64,000 nt of DNA, taken from UBA1672 sp050633325. GTDB lineage: Bacteria; Pseudomonadota; Alphaproteobacteria; Micavibrionales; Micavibrionaceae. Where the stretch lies: positions 62,001 through 126,000 of the forward strand of contig JBOEGH010000010.1 in NCBI GenBank assembly GCA_050633325.1, given 5' to 3'. The translations under genes were made by a program, and so were the position numbers. The notes beneath the pieces are model-generated. The model saw nothing but the letters and a program-made list of their open reading frames with translations. It searched no databases and was not told where the DNA came from. Shown here piece by piece: positions 15,888 through 24,456 of this stretch. Each line of letters starts with the position of its first letter. The stretch's first letter is position 1.

Positions 15888-17036
15888 TTAGGCGTTTTGG
15901 GTGCGGGTAATCCATCCACCGCCTATAACGCAATCATCAATATAGCACACAGCCGCTTGTCCGGATGATATGCCATATTGGGGTGTGGTAAGGTGTATCT
16001 CGGCAGAATCATCATTGATATGAAGGGTTGCAGAGGTTGGTTTCATTGTTGATCTGAACTTAACATTAACTTCAATAGGGTCTGTGCTTTCTGATTGTTT
16101 AATTAACCAATTGCAGTCCTTAAGGGTTAGTGTGTTACGCGCCAGATCTTCTTTTGATCCGACAATCACATTGTTATTTTCAGGGGATAGGGCGACAACA
16201 TATAGTGGTTCGTTGTTTTCAGTTACGCCGCCGCCAATTCCTATGCCGCGTCTTTGGCCAATGGTATAGTGAATTATACCCTCGTGATTACCGATTTCAC
16301 GACCGTCAGTGTGAATTATTTTACCCGGTTTCTTCGCCTCTGGGCGCATCTTTTTAACGACTTTTGCATAATCGCCATGCGGTACAAAGCATATATCCTG
16401 CGAATCAGGTTTATCCGCATTTAATAGGCCAAGTCGCGTTGCATGGTCGCGCGTAACATCTTTTGCCCATCCACCTAAGGGGAAGCGAAGAAAGTCCAGT
16501 TGTTCTTGCGTTGTTGCAAATAGGAAATAGCTTTGATCTTTGCCGTCATCATGTGCGCGTTTTAATTGGGCGCGCCCGTTGCTGTCTTCTATTCGTTTAA
16601 TATAGTGCCCTGTTGCCATGCAATCTGCACCTAATTCATGTGCGACTTTTAACAGGTCTCTAAATTTAACGGTTTGATTGCACTTAACACATGGGATAGG
16701 GGTTTCACCGCGAAGGTAACTGTCAGCAAAATCGTCAATTACTGATTCTTTGAAATTACTTTCATAATTTAAAACATAATGTGGAAAGCCACGTTCTTCT
16801 GCTACTCTTCGTGCGTCATATATATCTTGTCCGGCACAACAAGTTTTGCTTTTTACCGCTTCACCTGTTGCCTCACCATAATCATATAATTGTAAAGTTA
16901 CGCCAACGACATCGTAGCCTTCTTCATGAAGTAGGGCAGCACAAACCGAGCTGTCTACACCACCTGACATGGCCACTACAACTCGCGTTTCTGATGGGGG
17001 CTTGGCAAAGCCCATGCTGTTTAATGTATTGCTCAT
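15888..17036 (-). CDS. mnmA: tRNA-specific 2-thiouridylase MnmA
   Basis: Adds sulphur to U34 of tRNA-Lys, -Glu and -Gln. The 382-residue protein has the PP-loop SGGVDS at 24-29 and the two family cysteines: Cys119 in PCVKCNQTVKF (nucleophile region) and Cys216 in SQDICFVPHGDY. The beta-barrel end contains SGQAAVCY. ATG 17036 has GAGG just upstream; Met8 is an alternative start. mnmD and mnmC2 (47338-49043), which act on the other position of the same U34 base, are in this window but 30 kb away, and a cysteine desulfurase able to supply sulphur lies at 27091. Confidence 0.97.
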   Translation of the reverse strand: MSNTLNSMGFAKPPSETRVVVAMSGGVDSSVCAALLHEEGYDVVGVTLQLYDYGEATGEAVKSKTCCAGQDIYDARRVAEERGFPHYVLNYESNFKESVIDDFADSYLRGETPIPCVKCNQTVKFRDLLKVAHELGADCMATGHYIKRIEDSNGRAQLKRAHDDGKDQSYFLFATTQEQLDFLRFPLGGWAKDVTRDHATRLGLLNADKPDSQDICFVPHGDYAKVVKKMRPEAKKPGKIIHTDGREIGNHEGIIHYTIGQRRGIGIGGGVTENNEPLYVVALSPENNNVIVGSKEDLARNTLTLKDCNWLIKQSESTDPIEVNVKFRSTMKPTSATLHINDDSAEIHLTTPQYGISSGQAAVCYIDDCVIGGGWITRTQNA

Positions 17037-17299
17037 ATAATCCTCATTGCCGCGGAATATAAGTGGTTAGAAACAAAATTACAAGTTTTGTTGTTTGTAC
17101 AATAATATCCATTAACTTCAATCGCTTATTTGGCTGTATTTTTGTCCTATATTGTTTGGGTGTTATAATTGTTAAAATTATCTTGTTGTTGTGTGTGTCT
17201 TGTGGGTGTTCATATGTGTAAGTTTCAGGTTGTAGGAATCATGTCTAATGTTTAGTGTTTTAGTATGATTCTAATTACGAAATAAAAAAGGATAATATT

Positions 17300-18514
17300 A
17301 TGGCCAAAATTAAAGTTGATACACCTGTCGTTGAAATAGATGGCGATGAAATGACAAGGATTATTTGGTCTTTTATTAAGGAGAGCCTTATCCTTCCTTA
17401 TTTAGATATTGATCTTAAATATTATGATCTATCTATACAAAGTCGTGATGCGACGGATGATCAAATTACGATCGATGCAGCAAACGCGATCAAGGAATAT
17501 GGAGTTGGTGTTAAGTGCGCAACTATTACACCTGATGAGGCAAGGGTGGAAGAGTTTGGTCTTAAGAAAATGTGGAGGTCACCAAACGGGACAATTCGTA
17601 ACATCTTGGGTGGTACAATATTCCGCGCGCCGATAACGACTAATAATGTTCCTAAATATGTTCAAGGTTGGGAAAATCCAATAATTGTCGGTCGTCATGC
17701 TTTTGGTGATCAATATAAAGCAACAGATATGAAAATTACTGAGCCGGGCACAATGAAAATGGTGTTTACTCCGCAAAATGGTGGGGAAAGCACAGAATGG
17801 GAGATTTATGATTTCCCTTCAACTGGTGTTGCAATGGGTATGTATAATCTGGATGAGAGTATTGAAGGCTTTGCCCGTTCTAGTTTTAATTACGGGTTAT
17901 TGCAAAATTACCCAGTTTATATGTCGACAAAAAATACGATATTGAAACAATATGACGGTCGTTTTATTGAGATATTTCAACGCATTTTCGATGAAGAATT
18001 TAAGGAAGAATTTGATAAACGTGAATTATGGTACGAACATCGCTTGATTGATGACATGGTGGCACAAGCAATTAAATCTAAAGGTGGATTTGTGTGGGCG
18101 TGTAAGAATTATGATGGTGATGTTCAATCCGATATTGTGGCGCAAGGGTTTGGATCTTTAGGGTTGATGACGTCTGTATTGTTAACTCCGGATGGTAAAA
18201 CGGTTGAAGCTGAGGCGGCACACGGCACAGTTACGCGTCATTATCGTCAACATCAAGAGGGAAAGCCGACATCAACAAATCCTATTGCTTCCATTTTTGC
18301 GTGGACTAGCGGTTTGAAATATCGCGGTATGTTCGATGACAACCAGGATCTTGTAGATTTTTGTGAAACTTTAGAACGCGTATGTGTAGGAACGGTAGAG
18401 CAAGGATACATGACTAAAGACTTGGCTATTTTAATGGGGGATGATCAGGAATATCTTACTACTCAAGAGTTTTTGAATAAAGTTGTCGAAAATTTGGAAA
18501 AAGAAATAGGTTAG
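17300..18514 (+). CDS. icd: NADP-dependent isocitrate dehydrogenase
   Basis: Oxidises isocitrate to 2-oxoglutarate in the TCA cycle. At 404 residues it belongs to the homodimeric type shared by alphaproteobacteria and eukaryotes, distinct from the E. coli type. Visible motifs are VVEIDGDEMTRIIW at 10-23, MWRSPNGTIRNILGGTIFR near 92, and the family signature NYDGDVQSDIVAQGFGSLG near 272, with TVEAEAAHGTVTRHYR near 305. AAAAGGA precedes ATG 17300. It stands alone, with 263 bp before it and 143 bp after it. Confidence 0.98.
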   Translation: MAKIKVDTPVVEIDGDEMTRIIWSFIKESLILPYLDIDLKYYDLSIQSRDATDDQITIDAANAIKEYGVGVKCATITPDEARVEEFGLKKMWRSPNGTIRNILGGTIFRAPITTNNVPKYVQGWENPIIVGRHAFGDQYKATDMKITEPGTMKMVFTPQNGGESTEWEIYDFPSTGVAMGMYNLDESIEGFARSSFNYGLLQNYPVYMSTKNTILKQYDGRFIEIFQRIFDEEFKEEFDKRELWYEHRLIDDMVAQAIKSKGGFVWACKNYDGDVQSDIVAQGFGSLGLMTSVLLTPDGKTVEAEAAHGTVTRHYRQHQEGKPTSTNPIASIFAWTSGLKYRGMFDDNQDLVDFCETLERVCVGTVEQGYMTKDLAILMGDDQEYLTTQEFLNKVVENLEKEIG

Positions 18515-18657
18515 ATAATTTCCGGTCTTTTTGCCCTTTTAATGCGTGGGGTGGCCACTATTTTAAAATAGAGATAATTATTTTTCTCCAAAGCGAAGGG
18601 TTCTTAATTTTTATACGTATTATCTTTATACAATGAATTATTGAAAAGGATAATATA

Positions 18658-18954
18658 ATGAAAAAATTAATGATCTTTACTGCTTTGGCTACAATGGCAT
18701 CGGTTTCATATGCAGTGGCAAAAGATGGCGGTCATCACAACAAGGATCGTGGGCATAAAATGTTTGAGCGCCATGATACGAACGGTGATGGAGTAATCTC
18801 TAAAAGTGAATTTATTGCATCTGCTGAAGAGCGTTTTAAGAAAATGGACTCTGATGAAAATGGTGAGATCACAAAAGATGAAGCTAAAAAACATTACATG
18901 GAAATGAAGGAAAAGTGGAAGTCTAAGAAAGATAAGTATCATGGTAACCACTGA
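18658..18954 (+). CDS. Secreted EF-hand calcium-binding protein
   Basis: A 98-residue protein with a signal peptide (MKKLMIFTALATMASVSYAVA) and two EF-hand loops: Asp40-Asn42-Asp44...Glu51 (DTNGDGVISKSE) and Asp64-Asp66-Asn68...Glu75 (DSDENGEITKDE). The N-terminal His-rich stretch (GGHHNKDRGHK) and the basic tail could bind other metals. It probably acts in the periplasm as a Ca2+ buffer or sensor. It has an AAAAGGA site and lies 26 bp before the sigma-factor gene, so it likely belongs to the same stress operon and may be a target of that sigma factor. Confidence 0.88.
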   Translation: MKKLMIFTALATMASVSYAVAKDGGHHNKDRGHKMFERHDTNGDGVISKSEFIASAEERFKKMDSDENGEITKDEAKKHYMEMKEKWKSKKDKYHGNH

Positions 18955-18980
18955 TATTAATATATCGAAAGACCATTTTG

Positions 18981-19583
18981 GTGGCTGATTTAAGCAATAT
19001 TACAGATGAAGACCTTGTGGCGCGCGTACGAAATGCGGATCATGAGGCCTTCGCTGTTCTTGTTAATCGGCATACTGAAATGTTTTATAGTGCAGCATAT
19101 AGAATGTGTGCTCATCAAAATGATGCAGAGGATATTGTGCAAGATGCATTTTTGAAGCTGTGGAATAACCCTAAGTTATGGGATGCATCTAGAGGGGCTA
19201 AGTTTACGACATGGTTTTATCGTGTGGTAACCAATCAGGCGATTGATTTTATCCGTAAGAAAAAACATAAATTTGGAGGCGACTTACCCGATCATGTTGA
19301 GTGTGACAGGGATAATCAGCAAGATATAATGGAATCAGAAGAGCAAAGCGAAATTATTGAACAGGTAATTCAGTCTTTGCCTGACCGTCAGAAGGTGGCC
19401 CTGAACCTTTGTTTTTATGAGGGGCTGACAAATAAAGATGCTGCAGAAATTATGGGGGTAGGTGTTAAAGCTTTGGAGTCGTTATTGATGCGCGCAAAGG
19501 CAGGGGTAAGGGATAGACTGTGCAGGCGTGGTGTTTTGCATGAAGATGATAAAAAAGCAGGAGAGGTAAAGTCATATGCATGA
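18981..19583 (+). CDS. ECF-type RNA polymerase sigma factor
   Basis: A sigma-70 family protein of about 200 residues with only regions 2 and 4. Region 2 contains AEDIVQDAFLKLWNNP and TWFYRVVTNQAIDFIRKKK; region 4 contains LPDRQKVALNLCFYEGLTNKDAAEIMGVG and ALESLLMRAKAGVRDRL. I chose GTG 18981 over TTG 18978; the upstream GAAAG is a weak site. The following genes overlap: the next starts 8 bases before this stop, and encodes a small membrane protein in the place where an anti-sigma factor is expected. It should direct transcription of a stress regulon, perhaps metal- or envelope-related given its neighbours. Confidence 0.92.
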   Translation: MADLSNITDEDLVARVRNADHEAFAVLVNRHTEMFYSAAYRMCAHQNDAEDIVQDAFLKLWNNPKLWDASRGAKFTTWFYRVVTNQAIDFIRKKKHKFGGDLPDHVECDRDNQQDIMESEEQSEIIEQVIQSLPDRQKVALNLCFYEGLTNKDAAEIMGVGVKALESLLMRAKAGVRDRLCRRGVLHEDDKKAGEVKSYA

Positions 19584-19887
19584 TGTTGATGATTTTCTAA
19601 GGGGGCGTGATGTTCCGCCCATGCGTAGTAATTTAGAGCACAGAATATTGCAGGCGTCTTTGTCCGCGAATAAAAACACTTATATTTCAGATAGTAACGG
19701 TTTATTGGATGTATTTTTGTCCATTATGGGTGGTGTTTTATTGCCAAGGCCTTTGTTGTCTATGTCATTGGTTCTTGTGTCAGGGTTTGTGATTGGCGGT
19801 TATTATTCTGGTGGATACGACAACAACATAAGTGTTGATGAATTTTTCTTGTCAGAGGACGAAGCAGAATATGGAGGTCTTTTATGA
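19576..19887 (+). CDS. Small membrane protein, candidate anti-sigma factor
   Basis: A 103-residue protein overlapping the sigma-factor gene by 8 bases. A cytoplasmic N-terminus of about 55 residues (starting HDVDDFLRGRDVPPMRSNLEHRI) is followed by a membrane segment near 57-76 (PLLSMSLVLVSGFVIGGYYSG) and a short acidic tail. This topology and position suit an anti-sigma factor, but the zinc motif HxxxCxxC of ZAS domains is absent, so this is inference from context. Stop overlaps the next start (ATGA). Confidence 0.65.
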   Translation: MHDVDDFLRGRDVPPMRSNLEHRILQASLSANKNTYISDSNGLLDVFLSIMGGVLLPRPLLSMSLVLVSGFVIGGYYSGGYDNNISVDEFFLSEDEAEYGGLL

Positions 19888-20363
19888 GCAAAAGTATGAA
19901 GGTTATTTTTACATTTTCTTTGGTTCTTAATGTATTGCTTCTGGGGATTATATGTGGCCACACTTATCACGTAAAGCACGGTGGTCATCATTCATCTTGG
20001 AAGGCGTTGAGGGGGGAGATAACCCCTGAGGCGAGAGGTCTAATTAAAGAGGCGTTTGAGAATAAAAGGCCAGAGGTGATTGCGGTATTTAAAGAAGCGC
20101 GCCACAAAAAGAAAGCGTTGGTTGATGTGTTCTCTGCGGAAGAGTTTGATCCTGTTGCTTATGATGCTGCTGCGCGAGGGTTGCAACAATTAGGTGTTAA
20201 AATATCTGATTATAAGTTGGAGACTTTTAAGGATTTGGGTTCTAAATTATCACAACCCGATCGTGAGGCATTGGCGCATAAATTTGCATCTACAGTTTTG
20301 GGAAAGCATGGCCGTAAAGGTAGATGGAAAGATCGCAGTGACAGGGATGGTAAACAAAATTAG
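19884..20363 (+). CDS. CpxP/CnrX-like periplasmic heavy-metal resistance or sensor protein
   Basis: A 159-residue protein with an N-terminal membrane anchor or uncleaved signal (VIFTFSLVLNVLLLGIICGH, residues 8-27), then a His-containing stretch (HTYHVKHGGHHSSW) and a long helical domain with ITPEARGLIKEAFENKRPEV and a basic tail. This fits the periplasmic heavy-metal sensor/resistance family (Metal_resist), whose members can release a sigma factor by signalling to the anti-sigma factor. It overlaps the preceding gene by 4 bases. The set EF-hand, sigma, membrane protein, metal-binding sensor looks like one regulatory unit. Confidence 0.72.
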   Translation: MSKSMKVIFTFSLVLNVLLLGIICGHTYHVKHGGHHSSWKALRGEITPEARGLIKEAFENKRPEVIAVFKEARHKKKALVDVFSAEEFDPVAYDAAARGLQQLGVKISDYKLETFKDLGSKLSQPDREALAHKFASTVLGKHGRKGRWKDRSDRDGKQN

Positions 20364-20483
20364 ATAATAATGGTGCTGTCATTATTGGCTGTTAATGGCT
20401 AATCACATACCTTGTGTATCGTAATAGAGTACTTCTGTTAACTTGTTGTTTTGTCTGTGTTAATTATATTGTTTTGGTTGGGC

Positions 20484-21101
20484 CTATTCCTCCCATAATG
20501 GGTGTTTAGACATTGTGTTTTTGAATAGTTCACTTTCCAGGTGGGTGTTAAGCCATTCGTGAGTTGAGGGTAGTTTTTGGTCGTAAAACCAGTCGCGATC
20601 GACATGTGCAAACTGCCTTATAAATGGGAATATTGCGATATCGGCAATGGTTGTTTTGTTGCTGTGTATTGATCCGTTCTTTTTTATTCTTGTTTCCAAG
20701 TCTTTTATGATGCTCATTGCATCGTTGCGTGCGTTGCTGCAATCCTCATCGGGGAATCTGTTTGGATACTTATATCGATCAAGTAATGCCTTGAACGTTG
20801 TGTCGTTGCGGTTTATGAGGTCGATGGAATGTTCTTGTAAGTTATGTAGCCATTTGTGCGGATCGTTTTGCTTTAATGCCCATAACATTATATCCAGGCT
20901 CTCATCTATGATTTCACCGGTGGGGATCATTAATACAGGCACAGTTCCTTTTGGTGATATTTTAAGCATATGTGCGGGCTTGTTACGGAGTATTATTTCT
21001 CGGTGCTCATATGTGATTTGTGCTCCGGCCAGTCCCATTCTTGCCCTCATTGCATAAGGGCAGCGCCTGAATGAGTAAAGTATAGGGTGTACGTTGTTCA
21101 T
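20484..21101 (-). CDS. Glutathione S-transferase family protein
   Basis: A 205-residue protein with a thioredoxin-fold GST N-terminal domain (LYSFRRCPYAMRARMGL; Cys14 in the CPYAMRAR motif, then VPVLMIPTGEIIDESLDIM) and a helical C-terminal domain. The Cys-Pro-Tyr motif resembles glutaredoxin-like or omega-type GSTs, which act as thiol transferases rather than classic conjugating enzymes. It is on the minus strand after an 88-bp gap from the 21190 gene and ends convergent with the metal operon. Substrate unknown. Confidence 0.85.
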   Translation of the reverse strand: MNNVHPILYSFRRCPYAMRARMGLAGAQITYEHREIILRNKPAHMLKISPKGTVPVLMIPTGEIIDESLDIMLWALKQNDPHKWLHNLQEHSIDLINRNDTTFKALLDRYKYPNRFPDEDCSNARNDAMSIIKDLETRIKKNGSIHSNKTTIADIAIFPFIRQFAHVDRDWFYDQKLPSTHEWLNTHLESELFKNTMSKHPLWEE

Positions 21102-21189
21102 TTTAAATTGTTATATCAGTGCGTTGTGTGGTTAAGTTTATACTGTCCAATTTTGACCGTTTCTGTATGGAGCTTGTTAATTTGTTCAG

Positions 21190-21795
21190 CTATATGTCAT
21201 GTTTGTTTGGTGTGGTGCCGTCGAAATGCAAGTTACGTAACTCATCATTCTCCAAAAGCTTATCTTTTAAGAATTGAGGTAAATCTTCATTATCCGTATC
21301 TGACATGTAACGTATTGCGGCCACTTCCTCTTCATCCGATAGCTCGGACAGTGATTTAGCAATTTGCGTTTGTATATTCTTTAAATGCTCTATTTCACCT
21401 TTTGTATGTTGCTGTATAGGCGCGATGTTTTCCAGAACTGATTGTGTAACGGCATAAAGGGTATTGCTTTGTGTTTCTAGGTGCTCTTCTATATTGCTTA
21501 GAATTATTAATTTCGGGTCTTTGTTGGTATTAATATATCCGGCAAAATTATCGGGATTTTCCAGTGCTTTAGTGAATGCCTGTTGTACCATATCTAATGC
21601 GTCACTTTCATTGTCGGTAAAGATGCTTGCATATTCATAGTAGTGGTTCAGGTTATGTGCGGCCTCATACGCGATAAGGGTGTGTACCGATCGTGCATTT
21701 TCTGAAAATGATTGGGTTATGTCCCCGTTATCTTTAATGTCGTTAACGAGTTGTTGGAAGCTGTACTGTGATTTGGGTGGTTTCTTATTGTTCAC
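21190..21795 (-). CDS. Unknown helical protein downstream of trhO
   Basis: About 201 residues, mostly helical and acidic, no signal peptide or membrane segment. I recognise no family. The start is uncertain: GTG 21795 overlaps the trhO stop by 11 bases, whereas GTG 21843 would overlap by 59 bases and add 16 basic residues; neither has a clear ribosome binding site, so translation may be coupled to trhO. Notable stretches are LIAYEAAHNLNHYYEYASIF and ALDMVQQAFTKALENPDNFA. Confidence 0.6.
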   Translation of the reverse strand: MNNKKPPKSQYSFQQLVNDIKDNGDITQSFSENARSVHTLIAYEAAHNLNHYYEYASIFTDNESDALDMVQQAFTKALENPDNFAGYINTNKDPKLIILSNIEEHLETQSNTLYAVTQSVLENIAPIQQHTKGEIEHLKNIQTQIAKSLSELSDEEEVAAIRYMSDTDNEDLPQFLKDKLLENDELRNLHFDGTTPNKHDI

Positions 21796-22711
21796 TGTGA
21801 CGTTCGCTATAGTGAGCTTGACGAGCGCGTAGCGCTTTTTCACGTTCAGGCGTTAATGTTGAAATACAGTTGTGGCAAGATATGCCTTTATCGTATTCAG
21901 GGCGTAATACTTCCGCGGCTGATAGGGGTTCACGGCATGCGTGACAAACGCTCCAATCACCTTCTTTTAGGCCGTTACCCACTGATACACGGTGGTCAAA
22001 GACAAAGCAGTCTCCATCCCATTTGCTTTCTTCTGCCGGTATTGTTTCCAGATATTCTAATATACCGCCTTTTAGGTGGTAAACATTTTCAAATCCGTGG
22101 GCAAGCATATACGAGCTGGCTTTTTCACAGCGGATGCCACCTGTGCAAAACATTGCAACTTTTTTGTCTTTTGTTGCATCCAGATTTTTTTCAACCCATT
22201 CAGGGAATTCTGTGAAAATTTTGAGGTCCGGATCAATTGTTCCTTCGAACATGCCGACCTTTGTTTCGTAATCATTTCTTGTGTCGATCAGAATAACGTC
22301 AGGGTCGCTGATTAATGCGTTCCAGTCTTTGGGTTCAACATATTCGCCAACTTGTTTTGTCGGATCTGCTTCTGGTTTTCTGAGTGTTATTAACTCTTTC
22401 TTTGGGCGTACTTTAAATCTGTTGAATGGTTGTTTTGACGCGTGAGAAAATTTTAATTCACATGCTGTGCCGCCGCTACGTATACCTAGCTTTTGATCTA
22501 GGAAGTCTATAATTTTATCCATATCAGCGCAGGAGGAGGCGATAGTACCGTTTATGCCTTCGGGTGCGAGCAGTAAAGTTCCGCATATGCTTGGCGTGTT
22601 CTTATCAGCAAATTCGTATATTTCTTGGCGCAATGCAGTGATATCATCAATGGAAACAAAGCGGTACATAGCCGCCACTTTAAATGTGTTTTGTGTGTGA
22701 TCTTGTGTCAT
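21785..22711 (-). CDS. trhO: tRNA uridine-34 hydroxylase TrhO (rhodanese-like, YceA family)
   Basis: A 308-residue rhodanese-fold enzyme that hydroxylates U34 of some tRNAs, the first step to (c)mo5U. It has the N-terminal acylphosphatase-like domain (YRFVSIDDITALRQEI; LAPEGINGTIA near 49), a rhodanese domain with Cys189 in MFCTGGIRCEKASS, and a C-terminal Cys cluster (CHACREPLS, ISCHNC) that probably binds zinc. It is the third tRNA U34-modifying activity in this window, with MnmA and MnmD/MnmC2. Spacing to the isochorismatase-like gene upstream is 14 bp, so they form an operon. Confidence 0.94.
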   Translation of the reverse strand: MTQDHTQNTFKVAAMYRFVSIDDITALRQEIYEFADKNTPSICGTLLLAPEGINGTIASSCADMDKIIDFLDQKLGIRSGGTACELKFSHASKQPFNRFKVRPKKELITLRKPEADPTKQVGEYVEPKDWNALISDPDVILIDTRNDYETKVGMFEGTIDPDLKIFTEFPEWVEKNLDATKDKKVAMFCTGGIRCEKASSYMLAHGFENVYHLKGGILEYLETIPAEESKWDGDCFVFDHRVSVGNGLKEGDWSVCHACREPLSAAEVLRPEYDKGISCHNCISTLTPEREKALRARQAHYSERHSEQ

Positions 22712-22725
22712 TTTGTGTGTCTTTA

Positions 22726-23313
22726 TTATTGTGACAATGTGTTGTTGTTGTCTTCTGTCATTGTTTGGTTGTTGTCAAGGCTTTGGTTGTGCGCTTGTTG
22801 AGATTTTATTTGCTCTAACAGCTCTGATGAAGTGCTTTTTACATCAATGCCAATTTCATCCAGTTCCGTGGTAACTTTGTTATAGTAGTCTTCAAAAGGG
22901 GCTTCAGCAGGATTTGTCACGTCCATTGGGACTGAGACTTCTACGCCTAAATTCTGTTTTATATTTGTGGCTGTGGCGGCGCTGCACGCTTCGAAGTAAA
23001 CACCAACCAGTATTACGTGATCGGGTTTTTCATCGTAAACTTTTTGCAGGAAGTTAGAATCAAGCCCCTTACCGTCATTATTTGTTAGTGTTGCATCATC
23101 GCTTTGAAAGGTTTCTGCGCGTTCTTTTGCAAGGTTGAACGGAAGTCCTTGCGGACTGTTCTTCATTGCGTAAGACCATGCGACTTTATCAACATGAGGT
23201 CTTGCTTCCTCAACGAAATCTAGGATTTTTTGACGTAAAGCAACATCGTCCGGATTATTTTGGTTAAGATATCCGTCTTGTACGTGATTTACTATTAGTA
23301 ATACGTTGCTCAT
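22726..23313 (-). CDS. Isochorismatase-like cysteine hydrolase, catalytic Asp possibly replaced
   Basis: A 195-residue protein resembling the isochorismatase/nicotinamidase fold: beta-strand LLIVNHVQDGY at 5-15, a Lys in NNDGKGLDSNF (Lys82), and ILVGVYFEACSAATATN with Cys110 at the nucleophile position. The catalytic Asp normally in the first strand (IVDxQ) appears as Asn9 unless the alignment shifts to Asp13, so it may not be an active hydrolase. The last 30 residues are a low-complexity Asn/Gln/Ser tail. It is followed by trhO after 14 bp. A palindrome lies over its likely promoter. Confidence 0.65.
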   Translation of the reverse strand: MSNVLLIVNHVQDGYLNQNNPDDVALRQKILDFVEEARPHVDKVAWSYAMKNSPQGLPFNLAKERAETFQSDDATLTNNDGKGLDSNFLQKVYDEKPDHVILVGVYFEACSAATATNIKQNLGVEVSVPMDVTNPAEAPFEDYYNKVTTELDEIGIDVKSTSSELLEQIKSQQAHNQSLDNNQTMTEDNNNTLSQ

Positions 23314-23339
23314 ATTTCACCCGTTTTATACGTATATGC

Positions 23340-23355
23340 GGTGAATTATATCACC
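23340..23355 (-). promoter_or_regulatory. Palindromic operator over a TATAAT -10 box
   Basis: On the minus strand GGTGATATAATTCACC is a 16-base inverted repeat with TATAAT at its centre, 27 bp before the start of the 22726-23313 gene. A second GGTGA lies 10 bases upstream. A repressor binding here would block the promoter. Confidence 0.45.
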
Positions 23356-23412
23356 TTATCTCACCTAATTTACAAAAAAATAGAACGAAAAGCAAGGAAA
23401 TCCCATGCATTC

Positions 23413-24312
23413 CTATGCCTTGGTGTGTGGTTTCTTGTTTATCATTGCTTTTCCCAAAGTTTCAAACTCAGTGCGTCTGGGGTGGCCGTGTCTCCATGCC
23501 AGACCTATGTCACGTGTGGGCTTTGGGTCGTTAAAAGCAGTCAGGGATATTGTGTCTGGTAAGCCATGTATTGCCATCTGTGGCAGCAAGGTCATACCGT
23601 AATTGTGACCAACTAATTGTATGAGGGTCTGTAGTGATGTTGCGCTATATGCTTTGCGTTGAGATGGTTTTTGTAATCCGCATGCTGTGATTGCGTGGTC
23701 GCTGAGGCAGTGGCCATCTTCTAGAAGTAGTAAACTGCATGGGTCTATATCACTTGTATTCAGTGGCTTTGTGTGTGGTGTGTGTTCCTTTGGGCTGGCC
23801 AGCAGGAAGGGCTCTTTAAATAAAATCATTTGCGACATGTCAGGTGTTTCAAACGGGAATGCCATCAACACCATGTCCAATGTACCTTTTTTTATGTGCT
23901 CTATCAGGCGGTCGCTGAGGTCTTCGTGTAGCTCCAGCTCCAGATCGGGGAAGTTTTTCTTTATTGTAGGTAGAATAGTAGGAAGAAAATAGGGGGCAAT
24001 TGTAGGTATCACACCTAAACGTAATGGGCCTGACATAGGGGCTTTCATATGTTTTGCGCGTGCGGTTAGTTTGTCCGTATCTTCTAATATTTTTCGTGCC
24101 TCGCTAGATACCTCAGTACCGTAGGTCGTCAAGGTTATATTTTTTCGTTGCCCGCGATTGACTAGTGGTTGGTCAAGGATATTCTCTAGCTCTCTTATTC
24201 CTGCGCCTAAGGTGGATTGCGTGACATTGCATATATCGGCGGCAGAACTGAAAGATCTTTCATCTTCCAGTGCAATTAGGTATTCCATTTGTCGTAGGGT
24301 AGGTCTTATCAT
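23413..24312 (-). CDS. oxyR: Hydrogen peroxide-inducible regulator OxyR (LysR family)
   Basis: LysR-type regulator of 299 residues from ATG 24312. The N-terminal helix-turn-helix is TLRQMEYLIALEDERSFSSAADICNVTQSTLGAGIRELE, given here by position 5-43. The effector domain carries the OxyR redox pair Cys202 and Cys211 in LEDGHCLSDH...TACGL, matching Cys199 and Cys208 of E. coli OxyR. GTG 24360 is an alternative start, adding 16 residues, but homology begins at 24312. It is divergent from ahpC, a typical OxyR target, with an inverted repeat between them. Confidence 0.93.
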   Translation of the reverse strand: MIRPTLRQMEYLIALEDERSFSSAADICNVTQSTLGAGIRELENILDQPLVNRGQRKNITLTTYGTEVSSEARKILEDTDKLTARAKHMKAPMSGPLRLGVIPTIAPYFLPTILPTIKKNFPDLELELHEDLSDRLIEHIKKGTLDMVLMAFPFETPDMSQMILFKEPFLLASPKEHTPHTKPLNTSDIDPCSLLLLEDGHCLSDHAITACGLQKPSQRKAYSATSLQTLIQLVGHNYGMTLLPQMAIHGLPDTISLTAFNDPKPTRDIGLAWRHGHPRRTEFETLGKAMINKKPHTKA

Positions 24313-24357
24313 AATATTGATTGTAACATTTTTAATTTTTATTAGTAGTGATTTTTT

Positions 24358-24372
24358 CACTATTAATTAGTG
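24358..24372. promoter_or_regulatory. Candidate OxyR operator between oxyR and ahpC
   Basis: CACTATTAATTAGTG is an inverted repeat (CACTA/TAGTG) with the T-N11-A shape of LysR sites, in the divergent oxyR-ahpC spacer. The E. coli OxyR tetrad consensus is not clearly matched, so this rests on position and symmetry. Confidence 0.4.
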
Positions 24373-24456
24373 GTATTATGAGCTGGATTTTAGTTAAGAA
24401 TCTGTGCAATCTTCTTTTCATAGAAAATGAGTTCTTAAACAAATGGAGAGAATATA

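Noticed and set aside
19576..19887. Classic zinc-binding anti-sigma factor
   Set aside because: The HxxxCxxC motif is missing, so only position and topology support an anti-sigma role.
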